From the NCBI GenBank assembly GCA_937876195.1, contig CALEIK010000017.1:118333-182332 (forward strand): a stretch of 64,000 bases of DNA, written 5' to 3'. The stretch is from an uncultured Flavobacteriales bacterium (GTDB taxonomy: Bacteria; Bacteroidota; Bacteroidia; Flavobacteriales_D; Crocinitomicaceae). Below the pieces are notes generated by a model, which did not search any database, had not been told where the DNA came from, and saw only the letters and a program-made list of their open reading frames with translations. A program made the position numbers and the translations under genes. Of this stretch, positions 1 through 8,606 are shown one piece after another (positions within the stretch are counted from its first letter, which is position 1; each line of letters starts with the position of its first letter).

Positions 1-279
1 TAACACCTGAACCTGATTCGTACGAACCAAATATTTGATATAGGAATTCCGAAAATCCATTGACTCGTTCATCCCATGTTCTCCTTCGGAAATCCCTATC
101 ATTTCTGCATCTTTTAACCATTCATCCAAATGAATAAAAACACTATCGTCAATGTTTGATAAATCAGTCGGTAGTTCAACAAAATCCGCGATGATTTTCT
201 GATCTGAATTGTTTTCTGCATCCTGATTACAAGAGTACAGTGTAATGGTGAGAATAGTGATGAAGGTTAATTTGTTCAT
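1..279 (-). CDS. Erythromycin-esterase-like lipoprotein, partial (5' part only)
   Basis: This is the first 93 codons of a minus-strand gene whose 3' end lies outside the window. The N-terminus is a lipoprotein signal with lipobox LYSC (Cys17), so the product is probably anchored in a membrane. Further in, IGISEGEHGMNES followed by a helix ending in IKYLV resembles the Glu/His motif that opens erythromycin-esterase/succinoglycan-biosynthesis-like hydrolases (usually G-E-x-x-H-G). The family hydrolyses esters, and many members have no known substrate. The call rests on one motif. Resistance to macrolides should not be assumed. Confidence 0.55.
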   Translation of the reverse strand, partial: MNKLTFITILTITLYSCNQDAENNSDQKIIADFVELPTDLSNIDDSVFIHLDEWLKDAEMIGISEGEHGMNESMDFRNSYIKYLVRTNQVQVL

Positions 280-343
280 GGTAGTGTTATATATTGTAAC
301 GTAATGTATATCGCAGAGTAATCTACATCCTAGTTGATTGATA

Positions 344-685
344 CTATTCGGCACTTATAATTTCAAGACAGGCCAAATTATCGTCTTGAAAAAAATCCAT
401 TAATGTCGAAACATGCTTTCTAAGAATTTTTTCAATGTGCTTGGTGGTTTGATTGCTTGTTCGGATCCAAATAATTTTTGGCGGATGTCCCCAAACCAGC
501 GATAGATCATAGAAATCCGCATCAAAAGTGACAATGGAATACTCGTTTTCTTTCGCGAACTCCCAAATAAACTTGTCCGATTTATTCTCCAAACCAAGCT
601 CTCTCACTTGTTTTGCATCGGGAAAAACATCTTGAACTTGCCTTATTAAGCGGTGAGAAATATTTTGATCAAACAGTAACCTCAT
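344..685 (-). CDS. DUF5615-type PIN-like toxin
   Basis: A 113-residue protein opening with MRLLFDQNIS and carrying VTFDADFYD near residue 54. This is the acidic pattern of the DUF5615/Mut7-C-like branch of PIN nucleases, which usually act as RNA-cleaving toxins. The start ATG overlaps the stop of the DUF433 gene upstream (ATGA), which implies translational coupling and the usual antitoxin-first order. Acidic residues D7, D55 and D57 are the candidate metal ligands. The family call is firm from pattern; the nuclease activity and RNA target are inferred. Confidence 0.75.
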   Translation of the reverse strand: MRLLFDQNISHRLIRQVQDVFPDAKQVRELGLENKSDKFIWEFAKENEYSIVTFDADFYDLSLVWGHPPKIIWIRTSNQTTKHIEKILRKHVSTLMDFFQDDNLACLEIISAE

Positions 686-903
686 GATGCTATTCCTAAA
701 TGACCTTCTCTAGATGCCGCAAAAAACAGACATGCATTGATTTTTTGATCATTTAATTCTGGGAAATCTTGAATAATTTCCTCTTTGGTCATGCCGTTGG
801 CTAACCAATTAAGCACATCAAATACAGCAATTCGCGTTCCTTTGATAATCGGCTTTCCGAATCGCTTTTCTGAATTAATCTCTATGTACTCTTTGATATT
901 CAT
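682..903 (-). CDS. DUF433-domain antitoxin
   Basis: A 73-residue protein starting MNIKEYIEIN and containing GKPIIKGTRIAVFDVL, the hallmark of DUF433 (a small winged-helix-like DNA-binding fold). The frame extends upstream to 975, but the internal ATG at 903 gives the normal family length and starts at the conserved region, so I use it. The stop overlaps the start of the PIN-like toxin gene. In such pairs the DUF433 protein neutralises the toxin and usually represses its own promoter. No operator was identified. Confidence 0.75.
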   Translation of the reverse strand: MNIKEYIEINSEKRFGKPIIKGTRIAVFDVLNWLANGMTKEEIIQDFPELNDQKINACLFFAASREGHLGIAS

Positions 904-1002
904 ACTAACGAAGTTCGTAAAATTTAGTGAGTTAAACAATAATGGTAAGTTAAAAATGATTTCACAGCAATACAACTGATGATAGAGTGGTGTAATTTAA
1001 CC

Positions 1003-1449
1003 TTACTTGACAATTACTCCATCTATTAAACCCCAATTTTCCTTCATAACTTCATATTTTACAATTAAAGTGTCCGACTCATTAACAAAACGTACTAAAG
1101 AACTATTCGCTTCTTTGATAATTCTCGTTGATTCTAAGTTAACAAAACTCCTAATTTTCAGCTCAGATTTTTTCGAATCGTCTGTCGAGTTTTCAAAAAA
1201 ATAACCTACGTTGCCATGGCACATAATATACTTATCTAGACCTCTATCTCTTTGGTAATAACATATCGTATTATTGATTTTTTCGTTATACTTAGCTGAA
1301 GATGTATTCCACATGAGTATGTCATTGTTGCCAACGAATTTATTTTTTACCGTATTACTGTCGTTAACATTTATACACAGTAGGTAAATAATTACACATA
1401 AAACAGCTGTACCTGCAATCAGAAGTGAGATTTTCCTAGCCATACTCAT
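1003..1449 (-). CDS. Membrane-anchored hypothetical protein
   Basis: A 148-residue protein with a single hydrophobic segment at about residues 6-26 (ISLLIAGTAVLCVIIYLLCI), followed by a polar domain that should be periplasmic. I do not recognise a family. The start is ATG at 1449, with a second ATG two codons later. It lies 5 bp after aroC and may be the last gene of the phosphohexomutase-aroC transcript, though nothing links it to shikimate metabolism. The extracytoplasmic part contains two cysteines near CYYQRDRG and YIMCHGN. Confidence 0.6.
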   Translation of the reverse strand: MSMARKISLLIAGTAVLCVIIYLLCINVNDSNTVKNKFVGNNDILMWNTSSAKYNEKINNTICYYQRDRGLDKYIMCHGNVGYFFENSTDDSKKSELKIRSFVNLESTRIIKEANSSLVRFVNESDTLIVKYEVMKENWGLIDGVIVK

Positions 1450-1454
1450 AAAAT

Positions 1455-2516
1455 CTACATCACCGTCCCCTTATCCCGCAGATAAAAATCCAATAACGTA
1501 ATCGCTGCCATGGCTTCTACAATGGGAACAGCGCGTGGGACAACACACGGATCGTGGCGACCTTTGCCGTCCATTTCGACCAATTTACCTTCGGTGGTGA
1601 GCGTTGTTTGGGTTTTAATGATGGTTGCAACTGGTTTGAACGCAACGCGCAAGGTGATGGGCATTCCGTTGGAGATGCCACCTTGAATTCCGCCTGAATG
1701 ATTGGTTTGAGTTGAACCGTCTTCGTTGAAGAGATCGTTGTGTTCTGAACCGCGCATAGAAACGCAGTCGAAACCGCTTCCAAATTCAACGCCTTTGACT
1801 GCATTGATGGAAAGCATTGCTTTTCCTAGTTCTGCGTGGAGTTTATCGAAAACGGGTTCACCCAAGCCAACGGGAACATGATTGATTTCACAACGGATGC
1901 TCCCTCCTATTGTGTCGCCGTCTTTGCGGACTTCTTTGATGAGCGCTTCCATTTCCGCTGCAACTTTCATGTTTGGACAGCGTACCGGATTTTCGTCAAT
2001 GACATTGTAATCTATTTCGTTACCGATTTTTATCGCTCCGACTTGATCAACGAATGCGACAATGTCCACTCCAATGGATGATAATAGTTGCTTTGCAATT
2101 GCACCTGCGACAACGCGACAAGCGGTTTCACGTGCTGAAGATCTTCCTCCACCTCGGTAATCGCGGTTGCCGTATTTGGCCGTATAGGTGAAATCTGCAT
2201 GGGAAGGTCGGAATACTTCTTTGATGGGATCGTAATCGGTGGATTTCTGGTCTTCGTTGCGAATGATAAATCCGATGGGTGTGCCTGTCGTTTTTCCTTC
2301 AAAAATTCCTGATAGAATATCTACAGTATCGTCTTCCTTGCGCTGCGTAACGATGGATGATTGCCCAGGTTTTCGTCGCGCTAGTTCAGCTTGAATAGCA
2401 TCGACATCTATTGGCTCGTTTGCAGGAACTCCATCGATGATTCCACCTATTGCTACGCCGTGTGATTCGCCAAAAGTGGTGAGTTTGAAAATCGTACCAA
2501 AAGAAGAACCTGCCAT
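1455..2516 (-). CDS. aroC: Chorismate synthase
   Basis: The enzyme converts 5-enolpyruvylshikimate-3-phosphate to chorismate with reduced FMN, the last common step to aromatic amino acids and folate. All family signatures are present: FGESHG (residues 15-20), RPSHAD (103-108), RGGGRSSARE (121-130), HSGGIQGGISNG, and RHDPCVVPRAVP near the C-terminus. The length of 353 residues is normal. The gene starts 6 bp after the phosphohexomutase stop, so the two are probably co-transcribed. Confidence 0.97.
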   Translation of the reverse strand: MAGSSFGTIFKLTTFGESHGVAIGGIIDGVPANEPIDVDAIQAELARRKPGQSSIVTQRKEDDTVDILSGIFEGKTTGTPIGFIIRNEDQKSTDYDPIKEVFRPSHADFTYTAKYGNRDYRGGGRSSARETACRVVAGAIAKQLLSSIGVDIVAFVDQVGAIKIGNEIDYNVIDENPVRCPNMKVAAEMEALIKEVRKDGDTIGGSIRCEINHVPVGLGEPVFDKLHAELGKAMLSINAVKGVEFGSGFDCVSMRGSEHNDLFNEDGSTQTNHSGGIQGGISNGMPITLRVAFKPVATIIKTQTTLTTEGKLVEMDGKGRHDPCVVPRAVPIVEAMAAITLLDFYLRDKGTVM

Positions 2517-2522
2517 GGCTGT

Positions 2523-3920
2523 TTAATTTCGTATTGTTGCTTCTGCAATTGCCAAAATATCACGTACCTCTTCCATCGTTGGAGCTTCTGCGTACGTTCT
2601 GAGCACGGGTTCAGTTCCCGAGGGGCGAATCATCAGCCAACGATTTTCATCAAAGAAAAATTTGAATCCGTCAATCGTTCCGACGTTGTCAACAGTATAC
2701 TTTCCAAAACTGGTGTAAACACCATTTTCGCAATTCGCAATCGCTTTTAATTTTAATGCTTCAGTGATGTGTAAATCGTTGCGCTCAAATTTAAACGCTC
2801 CAACAATTTCGTACACCTCATCAATTAAATCATCCAAGGATTTTCCAGATTTCGCCATGAATTCCCAGATGATCAATCCCATCCAAATACCATCACGCTC
2901 TGGAATGTGCCCTTTGGTTGCAATTCCACCTGATTCTTCACCACCAACCAACACGTCTTCTGCGACCATGATATCGGCGATGTACTTAAACCCGATCTTC
3001 ACAACTTCACTCGGTAAGTTATAATGATCTGCCATAACTTTCACACGAGGTGTTGTACTAAATGCAGTAGCGACTTTCCCTGTCATTCCCTTATATTTCG
3101 CTAGGTAATGTACCAATAAGAGGATAATGTGGTGAGAATCAATGAATTCTGCTTTTCCGTTGTACAATCCAATTCTATCTGCATCACCGTCCGTTGCCAA
3201 GGCGCAATCTATGTCTCCTTTCGATTGGATGAATTCTTCCAGCGGTTTCAAATTCTTTGCAATCGGTTCGGGTGCTTGTCCCATAAACGATGGATTGTGC
3301 TCACAATGCAAAAAATGCATGTTCGGTAACAAACGCTTCAATACATTTTGACCAGCGCCGTACATTGCATCGTAAACTAAATTCAGTCCCGATCTCTCTA
3401 TAGCATCCAAATCGAAATTGGCTCTGGCGTGATCCACATACATGGTTTCTAAATCCACCCATTCAACCAATGGTGAATCCAATGAGATATTTTCTAAATC
3501 CAATGCACTTTCTTCGGGAATAATGTCCTCAATTTCTTGTACCAAACCTGGTGAAAGTGGTCCGCCGTGCTTTGATTTTAATTTGAAACCGTTGTAACTT
3601 GGTGGATTGTGACTCGCTGTAATCACCACTCCGATAGAGCAATTCAACTTAACAGCTGCCAATGAAATCATGGGAGTCGAAATAAACCCTTCCGCCATTT
3701 TGACTTTGATTCCAGCGTTGACAAATACTTTTGCTGCTGTGCGCATGAATAAATCTCCTGCAAAGCGACAATCGTGACCTATGACAATCGTTGGATTATC
3801 AAAGTTCTTCTTTACCCAAGCAGCTGTTGCTATGGAAACACGTGCTACATTCTCAACGGTATATTCTTCTGCGATAATCGCTCTCCAACCGTCAGTTCCA
3901 AATTTAATTTTGTTTGCCAA
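2523..3920 (-). CDS. Phosphoglucomutase/phosphomannomutase family protein
   Basis: A 465-residue alpha-D-phosphohexomutase. It has the N-terminal FGTDGWRA motif, the phosphoserine loop TASHNPPSYNG (Ser103), the metal loop DGDADR (244-249), the sugar-specificity loop GGEESGG, and the phosphate-binding RPSGTEP near the C-terminus. The enzyme moves a phosphate between the 1- and 6-positions of a hexose phosphate. The preferred sugar (glucose, mannose or glucosamine) cannot be settled from motifs alone. It is the upstream neighbour of aroC with a 6-bp gap. Confidence 0.92.
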   Translation of the reverse strand: MANKIKFGTDGWRAIIAEEYTVENVARVSIATAAWVKKNFDNPTIVIGHDCRFAGDLFMRTAAKVFVNAGIKVKMAEGFISTPMISLAAVKLNCSIGVVITASHNPPSYNGFKLKSKHGGPLSPGLVQEIEDIIPEESALDLENISLDSPLVEWVDLETMYVDHARANFDLDAIERSGLNLVYDAMYGAGQNVLKRLLPNMHFLHCEHNPSFMGQAPEPIAKNLKPLEEFIQSKGDIDCALATDGDADRIGLYNGKAEFIDSHHIILLLVHYLAKYKGMTGKVATAFSTTPRVKVMADHYNLPSEVVKIGFKYIADIMVAEDVLVGGEESGGIATKGHIPERDGIWMGLIIWEFMAKSGKSLDDLIDEVYEIVGAFKFERNDLHITEALKLKAIANCENGVYTSFGKYTVDNVGTIDGFKFFFDENRWLMIRPSGTEPVLRTYAEAPTMEEVRDILAIAEATIRN

Positions 3921-3964
3921 TTTTTCTAATTTTTATTCGTTCACGAAGATAGAAAATACCTACG

Positions 3965-5386
3965 TTATCCTCCGTTTAACTTGAATTTTATTTGGTACTC
4001 CAACCCATTTTGGGTATTCTGAATTGTTTTCTCGGCATCAATTTGCTCTAGTAAAATATCGATTAATACAAGCCCAAGACCTGATTTTTCTGAATCTGGA
4101 TGAAATCCTGTTCCAGAGTCGCCAACAACTAAAGTGTACACATCATTCTCACAATGGAGTCGCAGGTAAAAACTACCTCCAGCTGTTAAACCATGCTTAT
4201 AGGAATTACAGATAATTTCATTCAACGCCAATGCCAACGGCAATGATTGATCCAAGGTGAAATCAACATCAGGAATATCAATTTCTACAATCACCTCCAC
4301 TTCATCATTCATTGTATACAATTGCAACAACGATTTAATCAGTTCATGCATGTATGAGCGCATGTTGATTTTGTTGAAATTCTTGTTCTGGTACATTAAT
4401 TCGTGCACCACTGCCATAGTATTTACGCGATTGATACACGCTTCGAACTCGGGCTTCAATTTATCTCCTCCCAGTTCACCCATTTGAATCCGGAGCAGAC
4501 TGATAATTACCTGAAGGTTATTCTTCACGCGGTGATGGATTTCCTTAATCAATACCTCCTTTTGACCCAATGAAGCGCGCAATTGTTCCTCTATATTTTT
4601 TCTTTTAAAGAAAACTGGGATTTCAAAATTCTGCACTTGGCTCAAATCAATGATTTCGCCAACGTAGTGTTCCACTTTATCTGTGGGAGCCATGATAAAA
4701 ACACAGGCTTCATCCCCTTTTGCTTCGCAGCTCACTTCAACGGTTGTCAACGAAATTCCAAAACTCTCTTCGCACCAACCTGCTGAATAGCCACAATTCA
4801 TTGTACAGACAGGAATATCTGAAGTTTTACCCGCCTTTATCCAAGACTGTGCCTCAAAAGAATTGTGGTGTCTAAACTTCAAGAAAAAATGCTTATCTGG
4901 TGTGGGATTACTTTCTTCGTACATTTCCACGTTTGCCCAGCCTGTGAAAGCGAAATGAACGGGTCCCGCCGATAATTTTTCAATGGGCGCAGACAAACCT
5001 AATTTTTTATGAAAGGCCACAGAATCTTTATTTCCAATCACCTTTGCGTTGTCATACAAAAAATTGTTTCCAATGCTCACCGCCTCATTCATCGGTCGAT
5101 CTGAGTACCTTTCCTTCACAAAATCCAAGAATTCGTGACTGAGTGAATCAGACCTCAATAAAACGTAGCGTTGGCCCTGTGCTGTAATTTCTCCAGATTC
5201 AGGATCAATGTTTAAATCGTTAAAATAGTGTCTAATTTTTTTCTCGATGGACAAAAAAGGTTCTTTAAATGGATCAGGAACAATGACTGTTTCAGGATCT
5301 TGAATTTCATCAACAAGCTGATCCTTGAGCAATTTTAATTCTCGCTCAATTGCTTTAATTTTCTTTCTTAGCGCTTCCTTTTTCAC
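3965..5386 (-). CDS. Sensor histidine kinase with V4R-like sensory domain (HisKA_2 type)
   Basis: A soluble 473-residue kinase with no membrane segment. Residues 1-28 form a charged coiled coil. Residues about 75-235 look like a V4R (4-vinyl-reductase/XylR-N-like) ligand-binding domain, with CTMNCGYSAGWCEES and CEAKGDEACVF, giving five cysteines between 194 and 228. Residues about 278-350 carry the HisKA_2 dimerisation helix with EIHHRVKNNLQV (phospho-acceptor His285). The C-terminus is a HATPase with NEIICNS (N box), GDSGTG and GLGLVLI (G boxes). HisKA_2 kinases usually signal to a separate response regulator, and none is adjacent. The ligand is unknown; the Cys cluster might bind a metal. 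Confidence 0.85.
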   Translation of the reverse strand: MKKEALRKKIKAIERELKLLKDQLVDEIQDPETVIVPDPFKEPFLSIEKKIRHYFNDLNIDPESGEITAQGQRYVLLRSDSLSHEFLDFVKERYSDRPMNEAVSIGNNFLYDNAKVIGNKDSVAFHKKLGLSAPIEKLSAGPVHFAFTGWANVEMYEESNPTPDKHFFLKFRHHNSFEAQSWIKAGKTSDIPVCTMNCGYSAGWCEESFGISLTTVEVSCEAKGDEACVFIMAPTDKVEHYVGEIIDLSQVQNFEIPVFFKRKNIEEQLRASLGQKEVLIKEIHHRVKNNLQVIISLLRIQMGELGGDKLKPEFEACINRVNTMAVVHELMYQNKNFNKINMRSYMHELIKSLLQLYTMNDEVEVIVEIDIPDVDFTLDQSLPLALALNEIICNSYKHGLTAGGSFYLRLHCENDVYTLVVGDSGTGFHPDSEKSGLGLVLIDILLEQIDAEKTIQNTQNGLEYQIKFKLNGG

Positions 5387-5396
5387 GTTGAAATGA

Positions 5397-5422
5397 AATG
5401 CCTCATGTTTCCATGAGGCATT
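5397..5422 (-). terminator. Hairpin terminator after rocD
   Basis: A perfect 10-bp inverted repeat, ATGCCTCAT / ATGAGGCAT with a 6-nt loop, starts 3 nt beyond the rocD stop and ends before the kinase gene. Both flanks are A/T-rich, so it could work in either direction. It separates rocD from the kinase transcript. Confidence 0.7.
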
Positions 5423-5424
5423 TC

Positions 5425-6669
5425 TTATTTTTTAAAAGCTTTAACTGTCCTTCCAATTATATCCACACATTCCATCAATTCTTCTTCTGTCATCACCAGT
5501 GGCGGTGCAAATCGAATAATGTTGCCATGTGTTGGTTTTGCTAATAAGCCATTTTCTTTCAATGCGACGCACAGATTCCAAGCTGTCTTACTTTCTTCTG
5601 TGTCATTCACGATGATTGCATTTAACAATCCCTTTCCACGTACTTTCACAATGAGGTCCGTACTGTCAATGATGCGTTGCATTTCGCGTCTAAAAATCTG
5701 TCCCAGTCGCTCTGCATTTTCCGCCAAACGCTCTTCAGTCACAACTTCCAGTGCTGCGATTGCGACTTTTGCCGCTACAGGATTCCCACCAAAGGTCGAA
5801 CCATGCTCACCTGGGTGAATTACCGACATAATTTCATCGTTTGCCAATACAGCCGAAACTGGATACGCTCCACCAGAAAGTGCTTTTCCTAGGATTAAAA
5901 TATCTGCTTTCACGTCTTCGTGATCTACTGCCAATAAACGTCCTGTTCGCGCAACACCTGTCTGTACCTCATCTGCAATGAAAAGTACATTGTTTGCTTC
6001 GCAAAGCGCCTTTGCTTTAGCTAAATATCCATCTGCTGGTACATACACCCCTGCTTCCCCTTGAATCGGTTCCACAAGAAATCCAGCGATATTGTCTTGT
6101 TTCAATGCTTCTTCCAACGCGTTGATATCGTCGTAAGGAATGCTAATAAATCCTGGTGTAAACGGTCCGAAGTTTTTACGTGCCGTTGGATCACTTGAAA
6201 ATGACACAATCGTTGTTGTACGACCGTGAAAATTACCTTCACAGACAATTATTTTGGCAGCGTCTTGTGCCACTCCTTTTTTCTCGTATGCCCATTTGCG
6301 ACAGATTTTGATCGCAGTTTCGACTGCTTCCGCACCTGTGTTCATTGGTAATACTTTATCGTATCCAAAATATTCTGTGATAAATTTTTCGTAGGGACCT
6401 AAGGAATCATTGTAAAAAGCGCGCGATGTCAATGTCAAGCGTTTTGCCTGATCGATCATGGCTCCTACAATTTTTGGGTGACAGTGTCCTTGGTTTACAG
6501 CAGAGTAGGCAGATAGAAAATCAAAGTATTGTTTTCCTTCTACATCCCACACATAAACTCCCTCTCCTCTTTTCAGTACGACTTCTAGAGGATGATAATT
6601 ATGAGCTCCGTGCTTATCTTCCAATGAGATTAAATCCTTTGATGTCAATTGTTGCATAGTTGTATTCAT
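5425..6669 (-). CDS. rocD: Ornithine aminotransferase
   Basis: A PLP-dependent class III aminotransferase of 414 residues. It converts ornithine plus 2-oxoglutarate to glutamate-5-semialdehyde plus glutamate, linking arginine breakdown with proline. The sequence has TGAEAVE (111-117), NFHGRTT, the PLP ring contact IADEVQTG (Asp233), and the Schiff-base lysine in LGKALSGGAYP (Lys262). The N-terminal GAHNYHPLEVVL is typical of ornithine rather than acetylornithine aminotransferases. It appears monocistronic: it has a following hairpin and 146 bp upstream free of genes. Confidence 0.93.
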   Translation of the reverse strand: MNTTMQQLTSKDLISLEDKHGAHNYHPLEVVLKRGEGVYVWDVEGKQYFDFLSAYSAVNQGHCHPKIVGAMIDQAKRLTLTSRAFYNDSLGPYEKFITEYFGYDKVLPMNTGAEAVETAIKICRKWAYEKKGVAQDAAKIIVCEGNFHGRTTTIVSFSSDPTARKNFGPFTPGFISIPYDDINALEEALKQDNIAGFLVEPIQGEAGVYVPADGYLAKAKALCEANNVLFIADEVQTGVARTGRLLAVDHEDVKADILILGKALSGGAYPVSAVLANDEIMSVIHPGEHGSTFGGNPVAAKVAIAALEVVTEERLAENAERLGQIFRREMQRIIDSTDLIVKVRGKGLLNAIIVNDTEESKTAWNLCVALKENGLLAKPTHGNIIRFAPPLVMTEEELMECVDIIGRTVKAFKK

Positions 6670-6815
6670 TTTAGTGCAAGTTGAATCATTCGTTCATTTC
6701 GGAGAACCGCTATCCTTTCCTCATTCACGGAGAGAAATCATCCACGTTTCACAAAAGTAGTGGTAAAGTGACAATTAATCAACAGAATAGCGATAAATCG
6801 TAGGATTTTTATATT

Positions 6816-7181
6816 TTATTCACTTCTTAAAATCTTCTCAATTTTCCTTCCTTTCGCCAATTCGTCTATCAACTTATCTAAATACCTGACTTGCTTCGTG
6901 AGTACATTATCAATTTCTTCAATTCTGTATCCACAGATGACACCTGTGATTAAGTGGGCGTTTGGGTTTAGTTTTGCCTGCGAAAAGAAGGTTTCAAAGG
7001 TCACTTTTTCGTCGATCAATTCTTGGAGTTTATTTTCGTTAAAGCCTGTCAACCACTCAATGACTTGATGCAATTCCTCCTTTGTTCTACCTTTACGTTC
7101 CACTTTTGTCACGTAATGCGGGTACACCGAAGCAAATGTCAATTTTGCTACTCGTTCGTTATGTTCGGGCGTTGTTTTCAT
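6816..7181 (-). CDS. DUF2200 family protein
   Basis: A 121-residue soluble protein. The opening (MKTTPEHNERVAKLTFASVYP) and the pattern KGRTKEELHQVIEWLTG fit DUF2200, a small Bacteroidota/Firmicutes family of unknown function. Its ATG overlaps the stop of the DUF1801 gene (ATGA at 7178-7181), so the two are translated as a coupled pair. It is the last gene of that short operon. Confidence 0.8.
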   Translation of the reverse strand: MKTTPEHNERVAKLTFASVYPHYVTKVERKGRTKEELHQVIEWLTGFNENKLQELIDEKVTFETFFSQAKLNPNAHLITGVICGYRIEEIDNVLTKQVRYLDKLIDELAKGRKIEKILRSE

Positions 7182-7516
7182 TTTTCAGAGGTCGACTTTA
7201 GTTGAATAATTTTTTTAATCAATTCCTTCGGCAAAGGTGCATTGTGCATAAAATGCAAACTGTGTTTTGCCCCTTTAGCACGGTAGCTAGACATATCATC
7301 TTCAATTTCCGTCAATCCATACACGGGATAAAACCCAATGTGATTTTTGTATCCAGCAAAATACAAATAATCCTTCCCCACTTTAAAGGCGATTATCTTG
7401 TAACGAATACTTTCTTCTGTGTTCGGAAGCACTTCAAAAAAGAGTTTTCTCAGTTCAGTTAACCTTTCTTGAATTTCAGGTTCGAATTGCGCTATGTAGT
7501 TATCAACTTCGTTCAT
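7178..7516 (-). CDS. DUF1801 (YdhG-like) family protein
   Basis: A 112-residue protein with the DUF1801 layout: N-terminal VDNYIAQFEPEIQERLTELR, central SIRYKIIAFKVGKDYLYFAGYKNHIGFYP, and a C-terminal LPKELIKKII helix. The fold is the YdhG/frataxin-like alpha-beta sandwich, with some relatives called iron chaperones. No metal ligands can be singled out here. It is coupled by a 4-nt overlap to the DUF2200 gene. Confidence 0.8.
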   Translation of the reverse strand: MNEVDNYIAQFEPEIQERLTELRKLFFEVLPNTEESIRYKIIAFKVGKDYLYFAGYKNHIGFYPVYGLTEIEDDMSSYRAKGAKHSLHFMHNAPLPKELIKKIIQLKSTSEK

Positions 7517-7725
7517 TGGATGCTATCAATTTATAGTATCACTTCAGTTCACTTGGCTTATAATTAAGTTCTATTCTTTTGAGAATCGAAAATACAAAAA
7601 TTTCCATGGACAGCCTAGCTCTTGGAACAAATTAGGGTTTGAACCGTGAGGTAAAGTCTTCGTTCATTCTGATACATGACCAAGATGCTTTGGCGTTTCT
7701 AGAAATTGATTTTCCAGAACTGCTT

Positions 7726-8172
7726 TCACCTATACTCCATATGATACAGGTCATAGCCCTCAGCCCAATAATTCTTTATTGTTTCAACCAATTTAAACCC
7801 TTGCTTTTCGTAAAATTTATACGTGATTTGAGAAGTTCGAACGACGATCTTTTTTACACCAATTGTTTTGAGCTTTTGAATTCTATACTGCATTAACTCA
7901 GTTCCGAAACCCTTTCCCTGGTATTCAGGGTGAAGAATGTCCCAACTTATGATTCCAATTGTTTTATTTGCTTCAAAGTTTATACCACCACAACCCACAA
8001 TTTCACCATCATAAAGCATCACATAATAGAGTTCTCTCTCGTTGTCTAAATAATTACTTAAATCACTTTCTTCTTCAGGTGCAAAATATTTTGGTGTGTT
8101 CAATCGCAAAAGAGCCATTACTTGGTCTTTGTCGTTTATTTCATATTCTCTTATAAAAACTTGACGTTTCAT
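7726..8172 (-). CDS. GNAT family N-acetyltransferase
   Basis: A 148-residue acyltransferase of the GNAT fold. The acetyl-CoA loop is HPEYQGKGFGTELMQYRI (the Q/R-x-x-G-x-G/A pattern), preceded by the beta strand GIISWDIL and followed by FYEKQGFKLV, the usual motif B. The substrate cannot be predicted. The 209 bp between this gene and the DUF1801 gene contain nothing I recognise. Confidence 0.85.
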   Translation of the reverse strand: MKRQVFIREYEINDKDQVMALLRLNTPKYFAPEEESDLSNYLDNERELYYVMLYDGEIVGCGGINFEANKTIGIISWDILHPEYQGKGFGTELMQYRIQKLKTIGVKKIVVRTSQITYKFYEKQGFKLVETIKNYWAEGYDLYHMEYR

Positions 8173-8218
8173 TTTTAACTTGACATGTGTTTAAATTGAT
8201 ACAAGCGATTCTGTTTCG

Positions 8219-8590
8219 TTATTTCTTTGCTTCAACAACGGCTAGATTATCTATCAGTTTCCATTCATTGTCGGTGTCCAATACCAACGAATTGTACGAT
8301 ACAAAATAATTTTCGGAGCTTTCTAAACGCAGTTTGACCATCGCAATACTTTCACTTTCGTCAATACTCTCGATCAATATTTTTCTTTTCAGTCCACCAA
8401 AAATACCTTCTCTAATATTTGATAGATACTTTTTTTTGTCAATCAGCGTAACTCCAGATGTTCCCATAAAACCATGGCTCATCACTCGAAAATCCTTGTG
8501 TAGTACCTTGTCCAACAGAATCGTATCACTATTGTCGCCTCCCTTTACAAAATCGGTGATTGCTTGTTCTACTTTTTCGGTTGTTGTCAT
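8219..8590 (-). CDS. NTF2-like (lumazine-binding/SnoaL-type) protein
   Basis: A 123-residue single-domain protein matching the NTF2-like cone fold: the N-terminal helix TTEKVEQAITDFVKGG, LHKDFRVMSH, and the C-terminal strands MVKLRLE and NEWKLIDNLAVVEA. It is closest in pattern to the putative lumazine-binding/DUF4440 group, many of which have no assigned reaction. No signal peptide. It lies among other small orphan genes on the same strand. Confidence 0.65.
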   Translation of the reverse strand: MTTTEKVEQAITDFVKGGDNSDTILLDKVLHKDFRVMSHGFMGTSGVTLIDKKKYLSNIREGIFGGLKRKILIESIDESESIAMVKLRLESSENYFVSYNSLVLDTDNEWKLIDNLAVVEAKK

Positions 8591-8606
8591 ACGTTTCGAT
8601 TAGTTT

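Noticed and set aside
1..279. A macrolide-resistance gene at the window edge
   Set aside because: Only the N-terminal motif is visible and the family has many non-resistance members, so I claim the fold but not resistance.
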